Counted from the first letter of the stretch, positions 30,953 through 39,500 are shown. The stretch is 64,000 nucleotides of DNA from a bacterium (GCA_016125155.1 WGMI01000002.1:43750-107749); one strand, 5' to 3'. Numbers and translations: made by a program. Notes: generated by a model not told the origin, from the letters alone.

Positions 30953-32020
30953 GTGGAAACACCCCCTTTGGATTCGACCGCTGCCCTATCGGCAGACGAA
31001 CGCTGGATGCGCCGCGCGGTGCAGTTGGCGGATCTGGGCAAATACACAGCTTCTCCCAATCCCAAAGTGGGCTGTGTGGTTGTTTCGGGTGATCGGATTC
31101 TGGGCGAAGGATGGCACCACCGGGCGGGCGAAGCCCATGCCGAGGTCCGCGCCTTGAACAGTGTCTGTGAAACCCACCTCCTGAGCGAATCGGTCTTGTA
31201 TTGTACGCTCGAACCGTGTTCCCATTGGGGCCGCACCCCGCCCTGTGCCGACCGCATTGTCGAAAGCGGCATTCAAAAGGTGGTGATCGGCACTCTGGAT
31301 CCCGATCCAAGGGTGGCGGGTCGCGGAGTCGAGCGATTGAGGGCGGCCGGTATCACTGTTGAAATAGGGGTACTGGCCGAAGCTTGCCGGGCGGTGAACC
31401 TCGATTTTCTGAGCGCCTTGGAATACGGCCGACCGAGAATTGTCCTCAAATGGGCGCAAAGCGCCGATGGGTATTTGGACCCTCCGCGGCTTCCCGGTCA
31501 AATGGGAAGCCTGGCCATCAGCGGCGCCTTGGCCCGCCGTTGGGTCCACCGCTGCAGGAGCGAGTGCGATGCCCTGCTCGTGGGGCGGCAAACCGTAGTA
31601 ACCGACGATCCCGAATTGACCGTTCGGCATTGGACAGGGCGCCATCCGATTCGGTTGACCATCGACCCTGAGGGGCGGCTCAAAGAGGGCAAACTGTTTG
31701 GACCCGAAGCCGAATCGCATCGGTTTCACCGGGCGGATCGCACTCCCGTAGTCTCACTTCCCGGAGATGTTCCCTTTTCGGGCGACGCCCTCGATGCGGT
31801 GCTGCAGTGGGCTGTTTCCCAGTCGATTCGCTCGATTTTCGTCGAAGGCGGGCGAAACACCCTCCAACGCTTCATCGATCGGGGGCTGTGGGACGAAGCC
31901 CGGATCATTTCGGCTCCCCTTTGGTTGAACGGAGGCCTTTCGGCTCCTCGGATTACCGGACGAGAAATCGAAGCGTTCGACCTGGCGCCAGACCGAGTGA
32001 AAATCCTGCGACCGCTGTGA
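30953..32020 (+). CDS. ribD: Riboflavin biosynthesis protein RibD (deaminase/reductase)
   Basis: A 355-residue bifunctional enzyme for steps two and three of riboflavin synthesis. The N-terminal zinc deaminase shows PNPKVGCVV, the catalytic HAEVRAL and the metal cysteines in LEPCSHWGRTPPCADRI. The C-terminal reductase starts near RPRIVLKWAQSADGYLDPP. The GTG at 30953 gives a natural N-terminus. An ATG at 31007 is the alternative. A near-consensus TACCTTCG at 30941-30948 may be the promoter. Its stop overlaps the following transporter start. Confidence 0.93.
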   Translation: METPPLDSTAALSADERWMRRAVQLADLGKYTASPNPKVGCVVVSGDRILGEGWHHRAGEAHAEVRALNSVCETHLLSESVLYCTLEPCSHWGRTPPCADRIVESGIQKVVIGTLDPDPRVAGRGVERLRAAGITVEIGVLAEACRAVNLDFLSALEYGRPRIVLKWAQSADGYLDPPRLPGQMGSLAISGALARRWVHRCRSECDALLVGRQTVVTDDPELTVRHWTGRHPIRLTIDPEGRLKEGKLFGPEAESHRFHRADRTPVVSLPGDVPFSGDALDAVLQWAVSQSIRSIFVEGGRNTLQRFIDRGLWDEARIISAPLWLNGGLSAPRITGREIEAFDLAPDRVKILRPL

Positions 32021-32877
32021 ACTGGTTGTTCTTGAGCATTTTGAGTTCGGTTGGCATCTTCGTGTCGTTTGGGTATTTCGGGCGCTGGGCGGTCGACAAT
32101 CGATGGGCCGTAGCGGTCAATTATACGTTTTGCGCGGTGGGAGGCATCCTCCTCTCCCCCATCGGAGGGCCGCAGTTCAACGAAGTGTGGTGGATTCCGG
32201 CCCTGATGCTGGGCACGGCCTTTACCTATCTGTTTGTCAAAATGGCGGCCCTGACCCAAAGCGGTGGATTGGCCCTTTCGACCATCGCCTCTCAAATGTC
32301 GCTGTTGATTCCCGTGGCTTTAGCGCCTTTGTTGTACGGAGAGACCCTTGGGCTATGGCGGGCCCTGGGCATTGGGGTCGGGTTGGTCTCGATTGGATTG
32401 ATGGTGACCCCTTCAAAGCGCGCTATACCTGCCCAAAACCCGGGTACGGGGCGTTCGCCCTGGGTGGATACCCTGATCATTTTTCTCGGAACCGGTTTGT
32501 GTACGGCCTTGGTGAAATACAGCCGATTCTATTTTGTGGGAGCCGAATCGGAATTGCTCTTTGTCGGCTGCGTTTTTGGCATCGCCGCGTTTTGGGCCTG
32601 GGTAGGGGTGGTGCGCGCCCCTCGCCTGGACCGGGCTCAAGCTGTACAGAGCACCTGGGCAGGGTTGGTGCTGGGCATCCCGAATTTGGGGAGTTTGGTC
32701 TTTCTCGTCAAGGCCTTGGGATCGGGGCTCGACAGCGCTTGGGTATTCCCGATGAACAACCTTGGCATTGTGCTGATTTCGTCCGTAGCGGGCTGGCTCA
32801 TATTTGGTCAACGCCTCGGAATCAAATCTCTGCTTGGCATCGGAGCGGCTTTGGTCGCGGTGGTGCTGATGCGGTGA
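32017..32877 (+). CDS. EamA/DMT-family transporter
   Basis: A 286-residue protein with ten predicted membrane segments in two EamA-like halves. The first half ends near GVGLVSIGLMV and the second near GIGAALVAVVLM. The start is a GTG that shares bases with the ribD stop (GTGA), so the two genes are translationally coupled. Substrate is unknown. RibN, a riboflavin transporter of other bacteria, is also in this superfamily, which makes a flavin-related role possible but unproven. The end borders the degraded island. Confidence 0.8.
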   Translation: MNWLFLSILSSVGIFVSFGYFGRWAVDNRWAVAVNYTFCAVGGILLSPIGGPQFNEVWWIPALMLGTAFTYLFVKMAALTQSGGLALSTIASQMSLLIPVALAPLLYGETLGLWRALGIGVGLVSIGLMVTPSKRAIPAQNPGTGRSPWVDTLIIFLGTGLCTALVKYSRFYFVGAESELLFVGCVFGIAAFWAWVGVVRAPRLDRAQAVQSTWAGLVLGIPNLGSLVFLVKALGSGLDSAWVFPMNNLGIVLISSVAGWLIFGQRLGIKSLLGIGAALVAVVLMR

Positions 32878-32887
32878 TGGATTGAAC

Positions 32888-33025
32888 ATGAAGACAGATC
32901 ATTATCCATTGAGCAGCGAGCGAGATCTGATGCGATTTGCATTCGTGCGTGAAGGTCCAAGGGGCTTGATACCCAAAATTATCGATTCTCAAAAAACCGA
33001 AACTCCCGATGTGTACACAATCTAG
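32888..33025 (+). pseudogene. DUF6934 family remnant, frameshifted
   Basis: The 45 codons from ATG 32888 to the TAG at 33023 read like the start of a DUF6934 protein: DHYPLSSERDLMRFAFVREG, followed by PRGLIPKI. The family continues with a YNLAF-type motif. Here TAC, AAT, CTA, GCT, TTC (Tyr-Asn-Leu-Ala-Phe) is present but is shifted by an extra AC after the TAC at 33014-33016. After that the frame does not resemble the family. I infer a gene broken by a two-base insertion and then eroded. The DUF6934 name is from memory of its pattern. Confidence 0.5.
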
Positions 33026-33104
33026 CTTTCAGAGCTGTTCAGCCTCCCCATGGTATCCTATGGTCTGAAGGAACATTTAGAAATAAAGTATTTCTTCGAT
33101 TCTA

Positions 33105-33458
33105 TTATTCCTCAATATTCTCGTTATCCATAACCGAGATAACCTGTTGATGAAGTTCGGGGATTTTATTCACTATAACATCCCATACAATTGTATAATT
33201 TACCCCCATATAATCATGAATTAAACGATCTCGCATTTCAGCCATTTCCCTCCACAAAATAGCGTTTCATTTCAGTTTAAAATCAATGGGAATGTTCTTC
33301 GTGGCTTCGCCGATAATCTCCAAACTTCTCGTCACGGCTCGCTTTGCAGTTTCAACAGAGATAAATTGCGAAAAGGAAGTCTAATATGCTGAAATCGATA
33401 GGAGAAAAACGCACTCGTCACGAATGTGTTTTAAAAAGTACAATGGCTCTTTAGACAT
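33105..33458 (-). pseudogene. hepT: HepT-type HEPN toxin, inactivated by two in-frame stop codons
   Basis: One frame of 118 codons encodes a complete HEPN toxin apart from two stops. It starts at an ATG that overlaps the mntA stop and reads MSKEPLYFLKHIRDECVFLL. A TAG falls at codon 26 (33381-33383) and a TGA at codon 64 (33267-33269, where TGG would be one change away). Past these the frame continues with SLEIIGEATKNIP and the catalytic HEPN motif RX4HXY (RDRLIHDY, about 76-83), ending at 33105. HEPN RNases of this type cut RNA and are silenced by the neighbouring MNT protein. Two separate stops make sequencing error unlikely. Confidence 0.85.
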
Positions 33459-33747
33459 ACACAACTTCATTCAAAATTCTCGGCCCGATATAGGGACTCA
33501 AGCCATTTTTTGTCACAATCTCTACCTTTTCATTGATGAAGATCTGTTCTAGATAGGCGCATACAGACATTAAATTTTCGAAATTCTCAAAACTTGGATC
33601 AAAATCAACCAATATATCGATATCACTGCCTGAAGTGGGTTCATTTCGAGCATAAGATCCAAACAGCCCTATTGAACGAATTCCGAAACGAGAGAAATTA
33701 GCTTTTCTCGATCTCAACGTCTGAATAATGAATTCTTTTGTTGTCAT
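33451..33747 (-). CDS. mntA: MntA-type nucleotidyltransferase antitoxin
   Basis: A 98-residue minimal nucleotidyltransferase. The motif GSX10DXD is intact: FGSYARNEPTSGSDIDILVDF, with glycine-serine at 30-31 and the two aspartates at 42 and 44. MntA proteins add AMP groups to the tyrosine of the HEPN toxin's RX4HXY motif and so neutralise it. I use the ATG at 33747, not the TTG eight codons earlier. Its stop overlaps the start of the broken hepT, as in functional HEPN/MNT pairs. The antitoxin is intact though its toxin is broken. Confidence 0.88.
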   Translation of the reverse strand: MTTKEFIIQTLRSRKANFSRFGIRSIGLFGSYARNEPTSGSDIDILVDFDPSFENFENLMSVCAYLEQIFINEKVEIVTKNGLSPYIGPRILNEVVYV

Positions 33748-33874
33748 TCTTGTCGAAATATAACTACCCAACAGTCAACTTATTTTCCCTTGTCCATTTC
33801 CCTAGAAAAGGCAAAGGCTCGATGTGCTTCTGTATGCGCAAAGCCCGTTTGTGGTTTTCTGCTAAGGTACCTTT

Positions 33875-34024
33875 TTATGGCTCTTCGGCCCTTATGCCCT
33901 CTGGAATCTCTATCCAGCGTGCTCCCTCCCCTACCTGCAATTTGGGCAGTATCCACTTTGCGCTCCTTTGACCAAGTTCAACCCAAAGACCATTGACACC
34001 GTCAATAGGGTCATGAAAACTCAT
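33875..34024 (-). CDS. Possible small protein, unassigned
   Basis: An ATG-started frame of 49 codons lies just after the secreted-protein gene on the same strand. It reads MSFHDPIDGVNGLWVELGQR near the start and ends with ARWIEIPEGIRAEEP. The amino-acid composition looks protein-like, with tryptophans and acidic/basic balance. I cannot assign a family, and no clear ribosome-binding site precedes it. It may be real or the end of a decayed gene. Confidence 0.3.
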   Translation of the reverse strand: MSFHDPIDGVNGLWVELGQRSAKWILPKLQVGEGARWIEIPEGIRAEEP

Positions 34025-34065
34025 AAGGTAAAAGTGCTTTAAAGACTTTTGCCCCGACTGTACCC

Positions 34066-34536
34066 TCACTCCTCCAACAACATAAAATCCCGGACAAAAG
34101 GGCTGAGCGCAGCGTTGTTGACGGGTTTTTGGGCCATGCCAATGTTCAGCAACACCGGTTGTTTTCGGACGGTCCCCCAAACCACCAGTTTGTAGTACTC
34201 CTGTTTTTCTTCGGTATACGTGATTAAAAAGCCTTCGGCGGGAAAACCCTGAACTGTGCAGCGGATCGATTTTTTCTGAACTTTTTTCCATTTCCCCTCG
34301 AGATCGCGGACAAATTGCATGGGCAGATAACTCAGCATATCGGGCTTCATGTACAACCACTGTACCGAACCTTCCGGGCAAAAAAATTCATAGGGCGACC
34401 GCGCTGTACAACCTTCGGGAGTGGACCAAGTGCTGTCGCAAAACGACAATTCCAGATTTGTTTGTTGGGCTCTCATTCCGGGCGGCAACAGACAGAGCAG
34501 AACCAAAAGGACTTTTTTGGCCATCATTTTTACCAT
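34066..34536 (-). CDS. Small secreted protein of unknown family
   Basis: This 156-residue protein has an N-terminal signal peptide (MAKKVLLVLLCLLPPGMRAQ). The mature part has three cysteines, including FCDSTW and TARSPYEFFCPEG, and no motif I recognise. ATG codons at 34536, 34527 and 34524 are all possible starts. It is 22 bases after the zinc metallopeptidase gene on the same strand, so probably part of an envelope gene group. Confidence 0.6.
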   Translation of the reverse strand: MVKMMAKKVLLVLLCLLPPGMRAQQTNLELSFCDSTWSTPEGCTARSPYEFFCPEGSVQWLYMKPDMLSYLPMQFVRDLEGKWKKVQKKSIRCTVQGFPAEGFLITYTEEKQEYYKLVVWGTVRKQPVLLNIGMAQKPVNNAALSPFVRDFMLLEE

Positions 34537-34558
34537 GGCATACTCTGCAATTTAAACT

Positions 34559-35425
34559 TCAAGAACCCAGCTCGGCAAACGTATCGCCTTGGCGCACATC
34601 GCCGGTTTTGTAGCCCCGGGCAAACCACTCCATCCGCTGGGCCGAGGTGCCGTGCGTAAAGCTCTCGGGAACTACATACCCCTGCGCCTGTTTTTGCAAA
34701 CGGTCGTCTCCAATAGCTTGGGCCGCATTGAGCGCTTCTTTGAGGTCTCCGTCTTCCAACGTGCCCAACAAACGCTCGGCATAATGGGCCCATACCCCGC
34801 TGTAAAAATCGGCCTGGAGCTCCGTGCGCACCGAGAGGGCATTGCTTTGGGTCTCGCTCGCTCGGGCGCGAAGCGTGTTGACCTTTTCCAGCGTGCCCAA
34901 GTTGTTCTGGACATGGTGGGCCACTTCGTGGGCAATCACATAGGCCATGGCGAAATCGCCCGGAGCCCCAAATCGACTCTTCAACTCCTCAAAAAAAGAC
35001 AAATCGAGGTACAGCTTGCGGTCAGCCGGACAATAGAATGGCCCGGTTGCTGCACTGGCCAATCCACAAGCCGATTCCACCCGATCGCGAAACAAGACCA
35101 AGGTAGGAGGCTCGTAGCGCGCTCCGAGCTGCTCCCGAAAAATGCGTTCCCAAACGACCTCCGTATCCCGAAGCACTACCTCGCAAAATTCCACCAGTTC
35201 CTCTTCAGCCGCCGACGAAACCGGAGCGGATTCGGTACTCTGAGTGAGGCTTTGGGCCCCTCCCGACAGCAAATTCTGCAAGAGGGGTCCAAAATTTCCG
35301 CTGAATACCCCGTAGAGGAGCAAAACCACCAAACCTACCAATCCCCCGCCCCGAACCATACGGCCTCCCCCGCCCGAACGGCGGTCTTCGACGCGGCTGC
35401 TCCGCTCTCGGCCTTTGTACTTCAC
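34559..35425 (-). CDS. Neutral zinc metallopeptidase (YpfJ-type)
   Basis: A 288-residue protein with a basic N-terminus and one membrane segment (about 28-44), followed by a domain with the zinc motif HEVAHH (about 166-171) in AYVIAHEVAHHVQNNLG. The region ELQADFYSGVWAHYAER supplies the third metal ligand and is characteristic of the YpfJ family (putative neutral zinc metallopeptidases). It starts with GTG. The target protein is unknown. Confidence 0.9.
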   Translation of the reverse strand: MKYKGRERSSRVEDRRSGGGGRMVRGGGLVGLVVLLLYGVFSGNFGPLLQNLLSGGAQSLTQSTESAPVSSAAEEELVEFCEVVLRDTEVVWERIFREQLGARYEPPTLVLFRDRVESACGLASAATGPFYCPADRKLYLDLSFFEELKSRFGAPGDFAMAYVIAHEVAHHVQNNLGTLEKVNTLRARASETQSNALSVRTELQADFYSGVWAHYAERLLGTLEDGDLKEALNAAQAIGDDRLQKQAQGYVVPESFTHGTSAQRMEWFARGYKTGDVRQGDTFAELGS

Positions 35426-35437
35426 GGGTTGGTGTGC

Positions 35438-36043
35438 TTAGAACTGCATAAAGACCAATCCGGCGTTCAGCGTCAAAAACGAACGCGAGGGCAGGTCTCC
35501 ATCGGCAAACGAGCCGTAGTACTTGGCGGCAAAGCGAAACGAGGTACCCGGATTGACCCGAAACAGGATTCCGGCCTCAGGGCGCAACGCAAATTGCCAG
35601 CCTTCGTCAATAATCCGGTAAAGCCCCAAATCGACGGCCTGAACATGGTCGATGACCCCAATGCCCAAACCGGCATAGAAATCGAAGTCTTCTTCGGGTT
35701 TAAAGTGATATTGGCCTTGCAAGAGCAACGGATAGCTGTTCACATAGCGGAATTGATCGCCTGTAATCGTGGCGCTTCCTTCGGTATAGGACACCTCGCC
35801 CATGTCTTGGTAAAACACATTCCAACCGATCTCAAAACCGAACGACACGTGATCGTTTACGGGATTCTGGTACGAGAAGGCGACGCCCCGAAAACTCGTG
35901 GCATCGATGAAATCGCCGAAATCGCCCATGGGAAAGCCCACGGAATATTCCCAACTGTAGGTTTTTTGACTCAACTGGGCCTGAGCGGCCGTATTGCAGA
36001 CCAAAGCGAGGGTCAAGGCTACTAAGAAATAGTGTGCTTTCAT
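35438..36043 (-). CDS. Outer-membrane beta-barrel protein
   Basis: A 201-residue protein with a clear signal peptide (MKAHYFLVALTLALVCNTAAQAQ) and alternating polar/apolar strands typical of an eight-stranded barrel. It has aromatic-rich stretches such as LLQGQYHFKPEEDFDFYAGLGIG and ends LTLNAGLVFMQF with a terminal phenylalanine, the signal for barrel assembly. Its ligand or role is unknown. Twelve bases separate it from the peptidase gene, and three from the DUF4136 gene upstream. Confidence 0.75.
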   Translation of the reverse strand: MKAHYFLVALTLALVCNTAAQAQLSQKTYSWEYSVGFPMGDFGDFIDATSFRGVAFSYQNPVNDHVSFGFEIGWNVFYQDMGEVSYTEGSATITGDQFRYVNSYPLLLQGQYHFKPEEDFDFYAGLGIGVIDHVQAVDLGLYRIIDEGWQFALRPEAGILFRVNPGTSFRFAAKYYGSFADGDLPSRSFLTLNAGLVFMQF

Positions 36044-36046
36044 GGC

Positions 36047-36676
36047 CTAGCGACGGAGGTATTCGGATTGGGCAAACATTTGATCGATGCTGCTTTTGAT
36101 GCGGTTGTTGACCTGGGTGTCGGTGCCTTGGAGCAATCCGTTCATCACGCCGATCCAGTGCACGGGCAGATCTTCGTTGGGATCCAAATTCGGGTTGTTG
36201 AAGGCCAACTGCACAAACACCGAACCGGTTTCGTAGCTACTTACATAGGTCGGATAATAGCCAGGATAGTACCAGCCTCCGCCCCAACCGTACCACCAAT
36301 CCCAATAGCCCCCTCCATACCAAATGTCTACATTCACGGTGCGGCTGGCGGTCGGGAACAAAATGAGATCGGGATCGGCGTTGATGTCGACTTTGGTGTA
36401 GCCGCGGGCATTCATCTGGGCTTCGAGTCCATCGAGAATGCCTGATTTAAAGGGTTCTCTGAGGTATTCTTCGGGATCGGTCGGACGGCTGTCGCTGTCG
36501 ATAAAGACGACTTCGTCTGGCAGGGCGTAGGTCTGTACCGAGCCGAAATCGAAACCGGGACTGTAGTTGGTATAGACCAGATCGAGTTGGTCGACATATT
36601 CGGCTCCTCCGGGATAGCAACCGGAGAGCATCAGAGTTAGTAAACCTGTACAGGCCCACAAAATGGCTCTCTTCAC
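36047..36676 (-). CDS. DUF4136 lipoprotein
   Basis: A 209-residue lipoprotein: after LLTLMLSGC the lipid-attachment cysteine follows, with a short YPGG spacer. The N-terminal domain FGSVQTYALPDEV and the glycine- and tryptophan-rich segment YGGGYWDWWYGWGGGW are typical of the DUF4136 family seen in Bacteroidota envelopes. The start codon is GTG. Function unknown. Three bases upstream of the barrel gene, so the two may form one envelope unit. Confidence 0.82.
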   Translation of the reverse strand: MKRAILWACTGLLTLMLSGCYPGGAEYVDQLDLVYTNYSPGFDFGSVQTYALPDEVVFIDSDSRPTDPEEYLREPFKSGILDGLEAQMNARGYTKVDINADPDLILFPTASRTVNVDIWYGGGYWDWWYGWGGGWYYPGYYPTYVSSYETGSVFVQLAFNNPNLDPNEDLPVHWIGVMNGLLQGTDTQVNNRIKSSIDQMFAQSEYLRR

Positions 36677-36735
36677 AGTGTTCTTCGTTTGGGTGAATCC
36701 AATGTTTTGGGCTGTTGCCCGCGGCTCAAATGTAC

Positions 36736-37356
36736 TCAGGAGAATGGAAGGTATTTCAATCCGAAGCGGTCATTGAGCACCTGAATCAGGCGTGGAATGG
36801 GCAACCCAATTACGTTGGAGGGGCAGCCTGTAATGCGCTCGACCTGGGTCAAGCCTATCCAATCCTGGAGCCCATAGGCACCGGCTTTGTCAAAAGGCTC
36901 GGAATGATCGATGTACGCGGCCACTACGGCCGGGTTCATCGGACGAAACACCAAATCGGTCTGCTCGCTGAACGAGTACACCCCCTCGGCGGTGCGCAGG
37001 GTGCAACCGGTTACCACGGTGTGTTCGGTGCCGCTCAAGGACGACAGCATGCGCAGGGCATGGTCCCGATCGGCGGGTTTGGCGAGGTGTTCGCCCCGGC
37101 ACCAGACTACGGTATCCGCGGTGAGTAGGAGTTCGTCGGCCTCGAGCACCGAAGTGTACGCCTTGGCCTTGCGTTCACTGAGGTCGATGGCTTGTTCGGA
37201 GGCGCTTTGTCCATGGGGATTGGACTCGTCGCATTCGATGCGCACGGTGGCAAACGAAAAACCAGCCCGCCGGAGCAGATCGGCGCGCCGGGGCGAGGCT
37301 GAACCGAGCAACAGCCTGCGGCCTGGAATTTGATAGCAGAGGGGGGATGTTTCCAT
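36736..37356 (-). CDS. Maf-like nucleoside-triphosphate pyrophosphatase
   Basis: The 206-residue protein has the signature LLLGSASPRRADLLRRAGF and the catalytic block LLTADTVVWCRGEHLAKP. Maf proteins hydrolyse the pyrophosphate of non-canonical or pyrimidine nucleoside triphosphates (dTTP, UTP), cleaning the nucleotide pool. The gene was once linked with septum inhibition. The substrate cannot be assigned from the sequence. It has its own start and faces the divergent gene at 37467. Confidence 0.9.
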   Translation of the reverse strand: METSPLCYQIPGRRLLLGSASPRRADLLRRAGFSFATVRIECDESNPHGQSASEQAIDLSERKAKAYTSVLEADELLLTADTVVWCRGEHLAKPADRDHALRMLSSLSGTEHTVVTGCTLRTAEGVYSFSEQTDLVFRPMNPAVVAAYIDHSEPFDKAGAYGLQDWIGLTQVERITGCPSNVIGLPIPRLIQVLNDRFGLKYLPFS

Positions 37357-37466
37357 GGCGGTGCAAAATAGAACCCGCGCAAACTTCGTTGTTCGAACGA
37401 AAATTCACCTTGTGTACAAGCACAAAATGAATTATTTTTGAAAAGTCAATCGGACAAAAACGAACT

Positions 37467-38099
37467 GTGATCCTGCACAATTCCCCTTTTATCTCCTCCT
37501 CCCTTTCCTTCCGACCCCAGGGCGGTCGCGGTCTTGGACGGTATTTGGGCGTGGGATTGTGTATGTTGGGATTGTCTCTGGGATCGTTGCGGGGACAGAC
37601 GCCCTTAGAGGCTCCGGTGATGAATGAAGCGTCCAATCGGGCTCAGACGATCTCTGCGGCCTGGACTTCGACAACCTATCAGGACCACCCGCTGAGTGGT
37701 TTGGCCTTGGGGTATGGTTACCACTTTGGGCTTTCGGAAGATTGGAGAATCGGGCTCATTGGCAACCTGTGTTTGTTTCAACCCCGGTCTGGAGAAGAGT
37801 TTATGCCGTACACCTATGCCATTCACTACGGTGTGGTGCCGGAGTATCGCTTTGGGACTTCGGATCGCCATCAGCATCGGGTGGGTGTCGGACTGGGTGC
37901 TTCTTTAAACAGCATTCGGCTCGAGCGGCAACGGATCGATGGCGTCTACAGCCACGTGAGTGTGCGCTATGGTTATGAGTGGAAATTGCGTTCGAGGCTC
38001 CATCTGGGTCCTTCGGCGACCTACTACTTCTACCCTACCCGCCCCAAGACCAACGGCGATTTGCTCGTAGGGCTTTCGCTGGGGTTCGATCATTTGTAA
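37467..38099 (+). CDS. Putative outer-membrane protein of unknown family
   Basis: A 210-residue protein from a GTG start. An internal hydrophobic stretch (GVGLCMLGLSLGSLRGQT, about 29-46) looks like a signal peptide. The mature part alternates like beta strands (LALGYGYHFGLSEDWRIGL, YGYEWKLRSRLHLGPSATYY), as small outer-membrane barrels do. The real start could lie nearer the hydrophobic stretch. No family recognised. It is the last gene before a low-GC stretch. Confidence 0.5.
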   Translation: MILHNSPFISSSLSFRPQGGRGLGRYLGVGLCMLGLSLGSLRGQTPLEAPVMNEASNRAQTISAAWTSTTYQDHPLSGLALGYGYHFGLSEDWRIGLIGNLCLFQPRSGEEFMPYTYAIHYGVVPEYRFGTSDRHQHRVGVGLGASLNSIRLERQRIDGVYSHVSVRYGYEWKLRSRLHLGPSATYYFYPTRPKTNGDLLVGLSLGFDHL

Positions 38100-38487
38100 G
38101 CGAGCCGTAGATCGCGACTTCAGATTTCCCAAGGAATCTTATCAAGCCAAGTCGAGACTCTAACGGGAATGTTCCTCTCGGACCCACACGTCCTATGCGA
38201 ACACTTGATTCACGTATTTATGAGTGGAAACCTCTATTCACCGTGAATTCTGAATACCTTTAGTTCTCTTCAGTCCATGTGAAAAACGAACACGTGCGGC
38301 TGCGTAGTTGTGTCTCCTCTTATCAGTTTTGTTTGGCAAACGACCTAGATGTAGGGAATTGGGGTAATTCGGGGCTGAAATTGAGTTCTAATCATTTCGA
38401 ATAGACATGCACAATAGTTGACCGTCGATTGGGTTAAGAAAAGAAATCTACGTTCATAAGTAGGTTCATGAACGAAATTAAATTGTC
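38100..38487. other. Non-coding stretch opening a low-GC island
   Basis: I see no credible gene in these 388 bases. The composition drops towards AT compared with flanking genes. No tRNA, repeat or promoter element was recognised. Confidence 0.5.
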
Positions 38488-38924
38488 ATGAGAAAATTGA
38501 TCAATCCTTGGGCTATTGGAGGGGCATATTGGAAAGCAAATGTGCTCCAAAATAGCGTTTTAGATCAAAATGATTCAAATTTCACCAATACCTCGGATCA
38601 GAGAATTAGGACTATTCGAAATGCGCGTAAAGATACGATTGGTGTAAGAATGAAAAAGGTTGTGAAGTTTTTGCACTTGATTCAGGCGATACCACCTCTT
38701 CAAGAATCGATGGAATAACTCTATGAACCAAACCAAAGGAAGTTTTTAAAGTTGTAACCGGTTTAGAGGTTCTGTTCGGAATCACAATTTATGATGAGGG
38801 TGTCGCTTTCGATACTGCTTTCTGGCCATTAGATAAAGAATTTAATGTTGCCCTCGGTGGTGGATGGTTGAAAGCACCACCGGATGCCTGTTGGACATCG
38901 ATATTTGCAAAAGCGGGATATTAA
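38488..38924 (+). pseudogene. Decayed gene of unknown family, one frameshift and one internal stop
   Basis: Two open segments in different frames look like parts of one protein. The first runs from the ATG at 38488 and includes PWAIGGAYWKANVLQNSV. Around 38640-38652 the protein-like sequence moves to another frame (EKGCEVFALDSGDTTSSRID). It is interrupted by a TGA at 38724-38726 and resumes in that frame to the TAA at 38922 with FDTAFWPLDKEFNVALGGGW and a WTSIFAKAGY end. No family was recognised. The reading is inference from protein-like composition. The final stop is four bases before the next gene, suggesting a former operon. Confidence 0.45.
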
Positions 38925-38928
38925 ATTG

Positions 38929-39288
38929 ATGAACGAGTTTAAATGGGTGGTAAGAGTTATTTCGATCGGGCTCACAGTTTGGTTGACCTCTTTTGTGTTC
39001 ATTCTCATTTTCGCTTTCTTTGAATTTGGTCATATACCAATTTATGGATATGATAATCAATTTGATGGCATTATTTTTGTGTCTTTACGATGGATTATTT
39101 TAGTTGCATCGATTTTTACATTTATTCTCACGCCATTTTGGTTTCTGATTTTATTTACTATTGTCATAAAAAATAGTAAACTAAACAACATTGACCTTAT
39201 ATTTCACTTGATTGGTTTATTCGCGATTGGTCTTTTTTTCCTTATTAAATTCATATGGTCAAATCAATTTTTTTGGGTATATGACTAG
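38929..39288 (+). CDS. Small three-segment membrane protein, unknown function
   Basis: A 119-residue AT-rich gene that encodes three hydrophobic segments (about 7-27, 43-68 and 84-106), a short charged N-terminus and a C-terminal FFWVYD. No family recognised. It starts at the ATG at 38929, four bases after the stop of the decayed gene, so the two were probably co-expressed. Its base composition differs from the bulk of the window, which suits a horizontally acquired gene. Coupling of a small membrane protein to a decayed partner recalls immunity genes, but there is no direct evidence. Confidence 0.5.
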   Translation: MNEFKWVVRVISIGLTVWLTSFVFILIFAFFEFGHIPIYGYDNQFDGIIFVSLRWIILVASIFTFILTPFWFLILFTIVIKNSKLNNIDLIFHLIGLFAIGLFFLIKFIWSNQFFWVYD

Positions 39289-39500
39289 AGAAAATTAACT
39301 GTTTCACTATATCATTCCGATGTTTCAGATGTACTTTATAGAATGTATGAATCAAACGATTCATATTTAAGTCTTTTGAACCGTTTTTTCAAATAATAAG
39401 ATGAGCGTTGTCCGCTAGGTGTTCTACAATATTTCGGTGAGCGGATACAATCGTCCTATTAGCGTTACTCAAACGATGTCAACCCTCTGAAAGTACCCAT

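Noticed and set aside
30883..31272. N-terminal extension of prmC
   Set aside because: Antisense reading of ribD. The PrmC fold starts at the ATG at 30882.
34589..36025. 478-codon open frame on the plus strand
   Set aside because: Antisense to the metallopeptidase and barrel genes, both of which carry clear motifs and signals.
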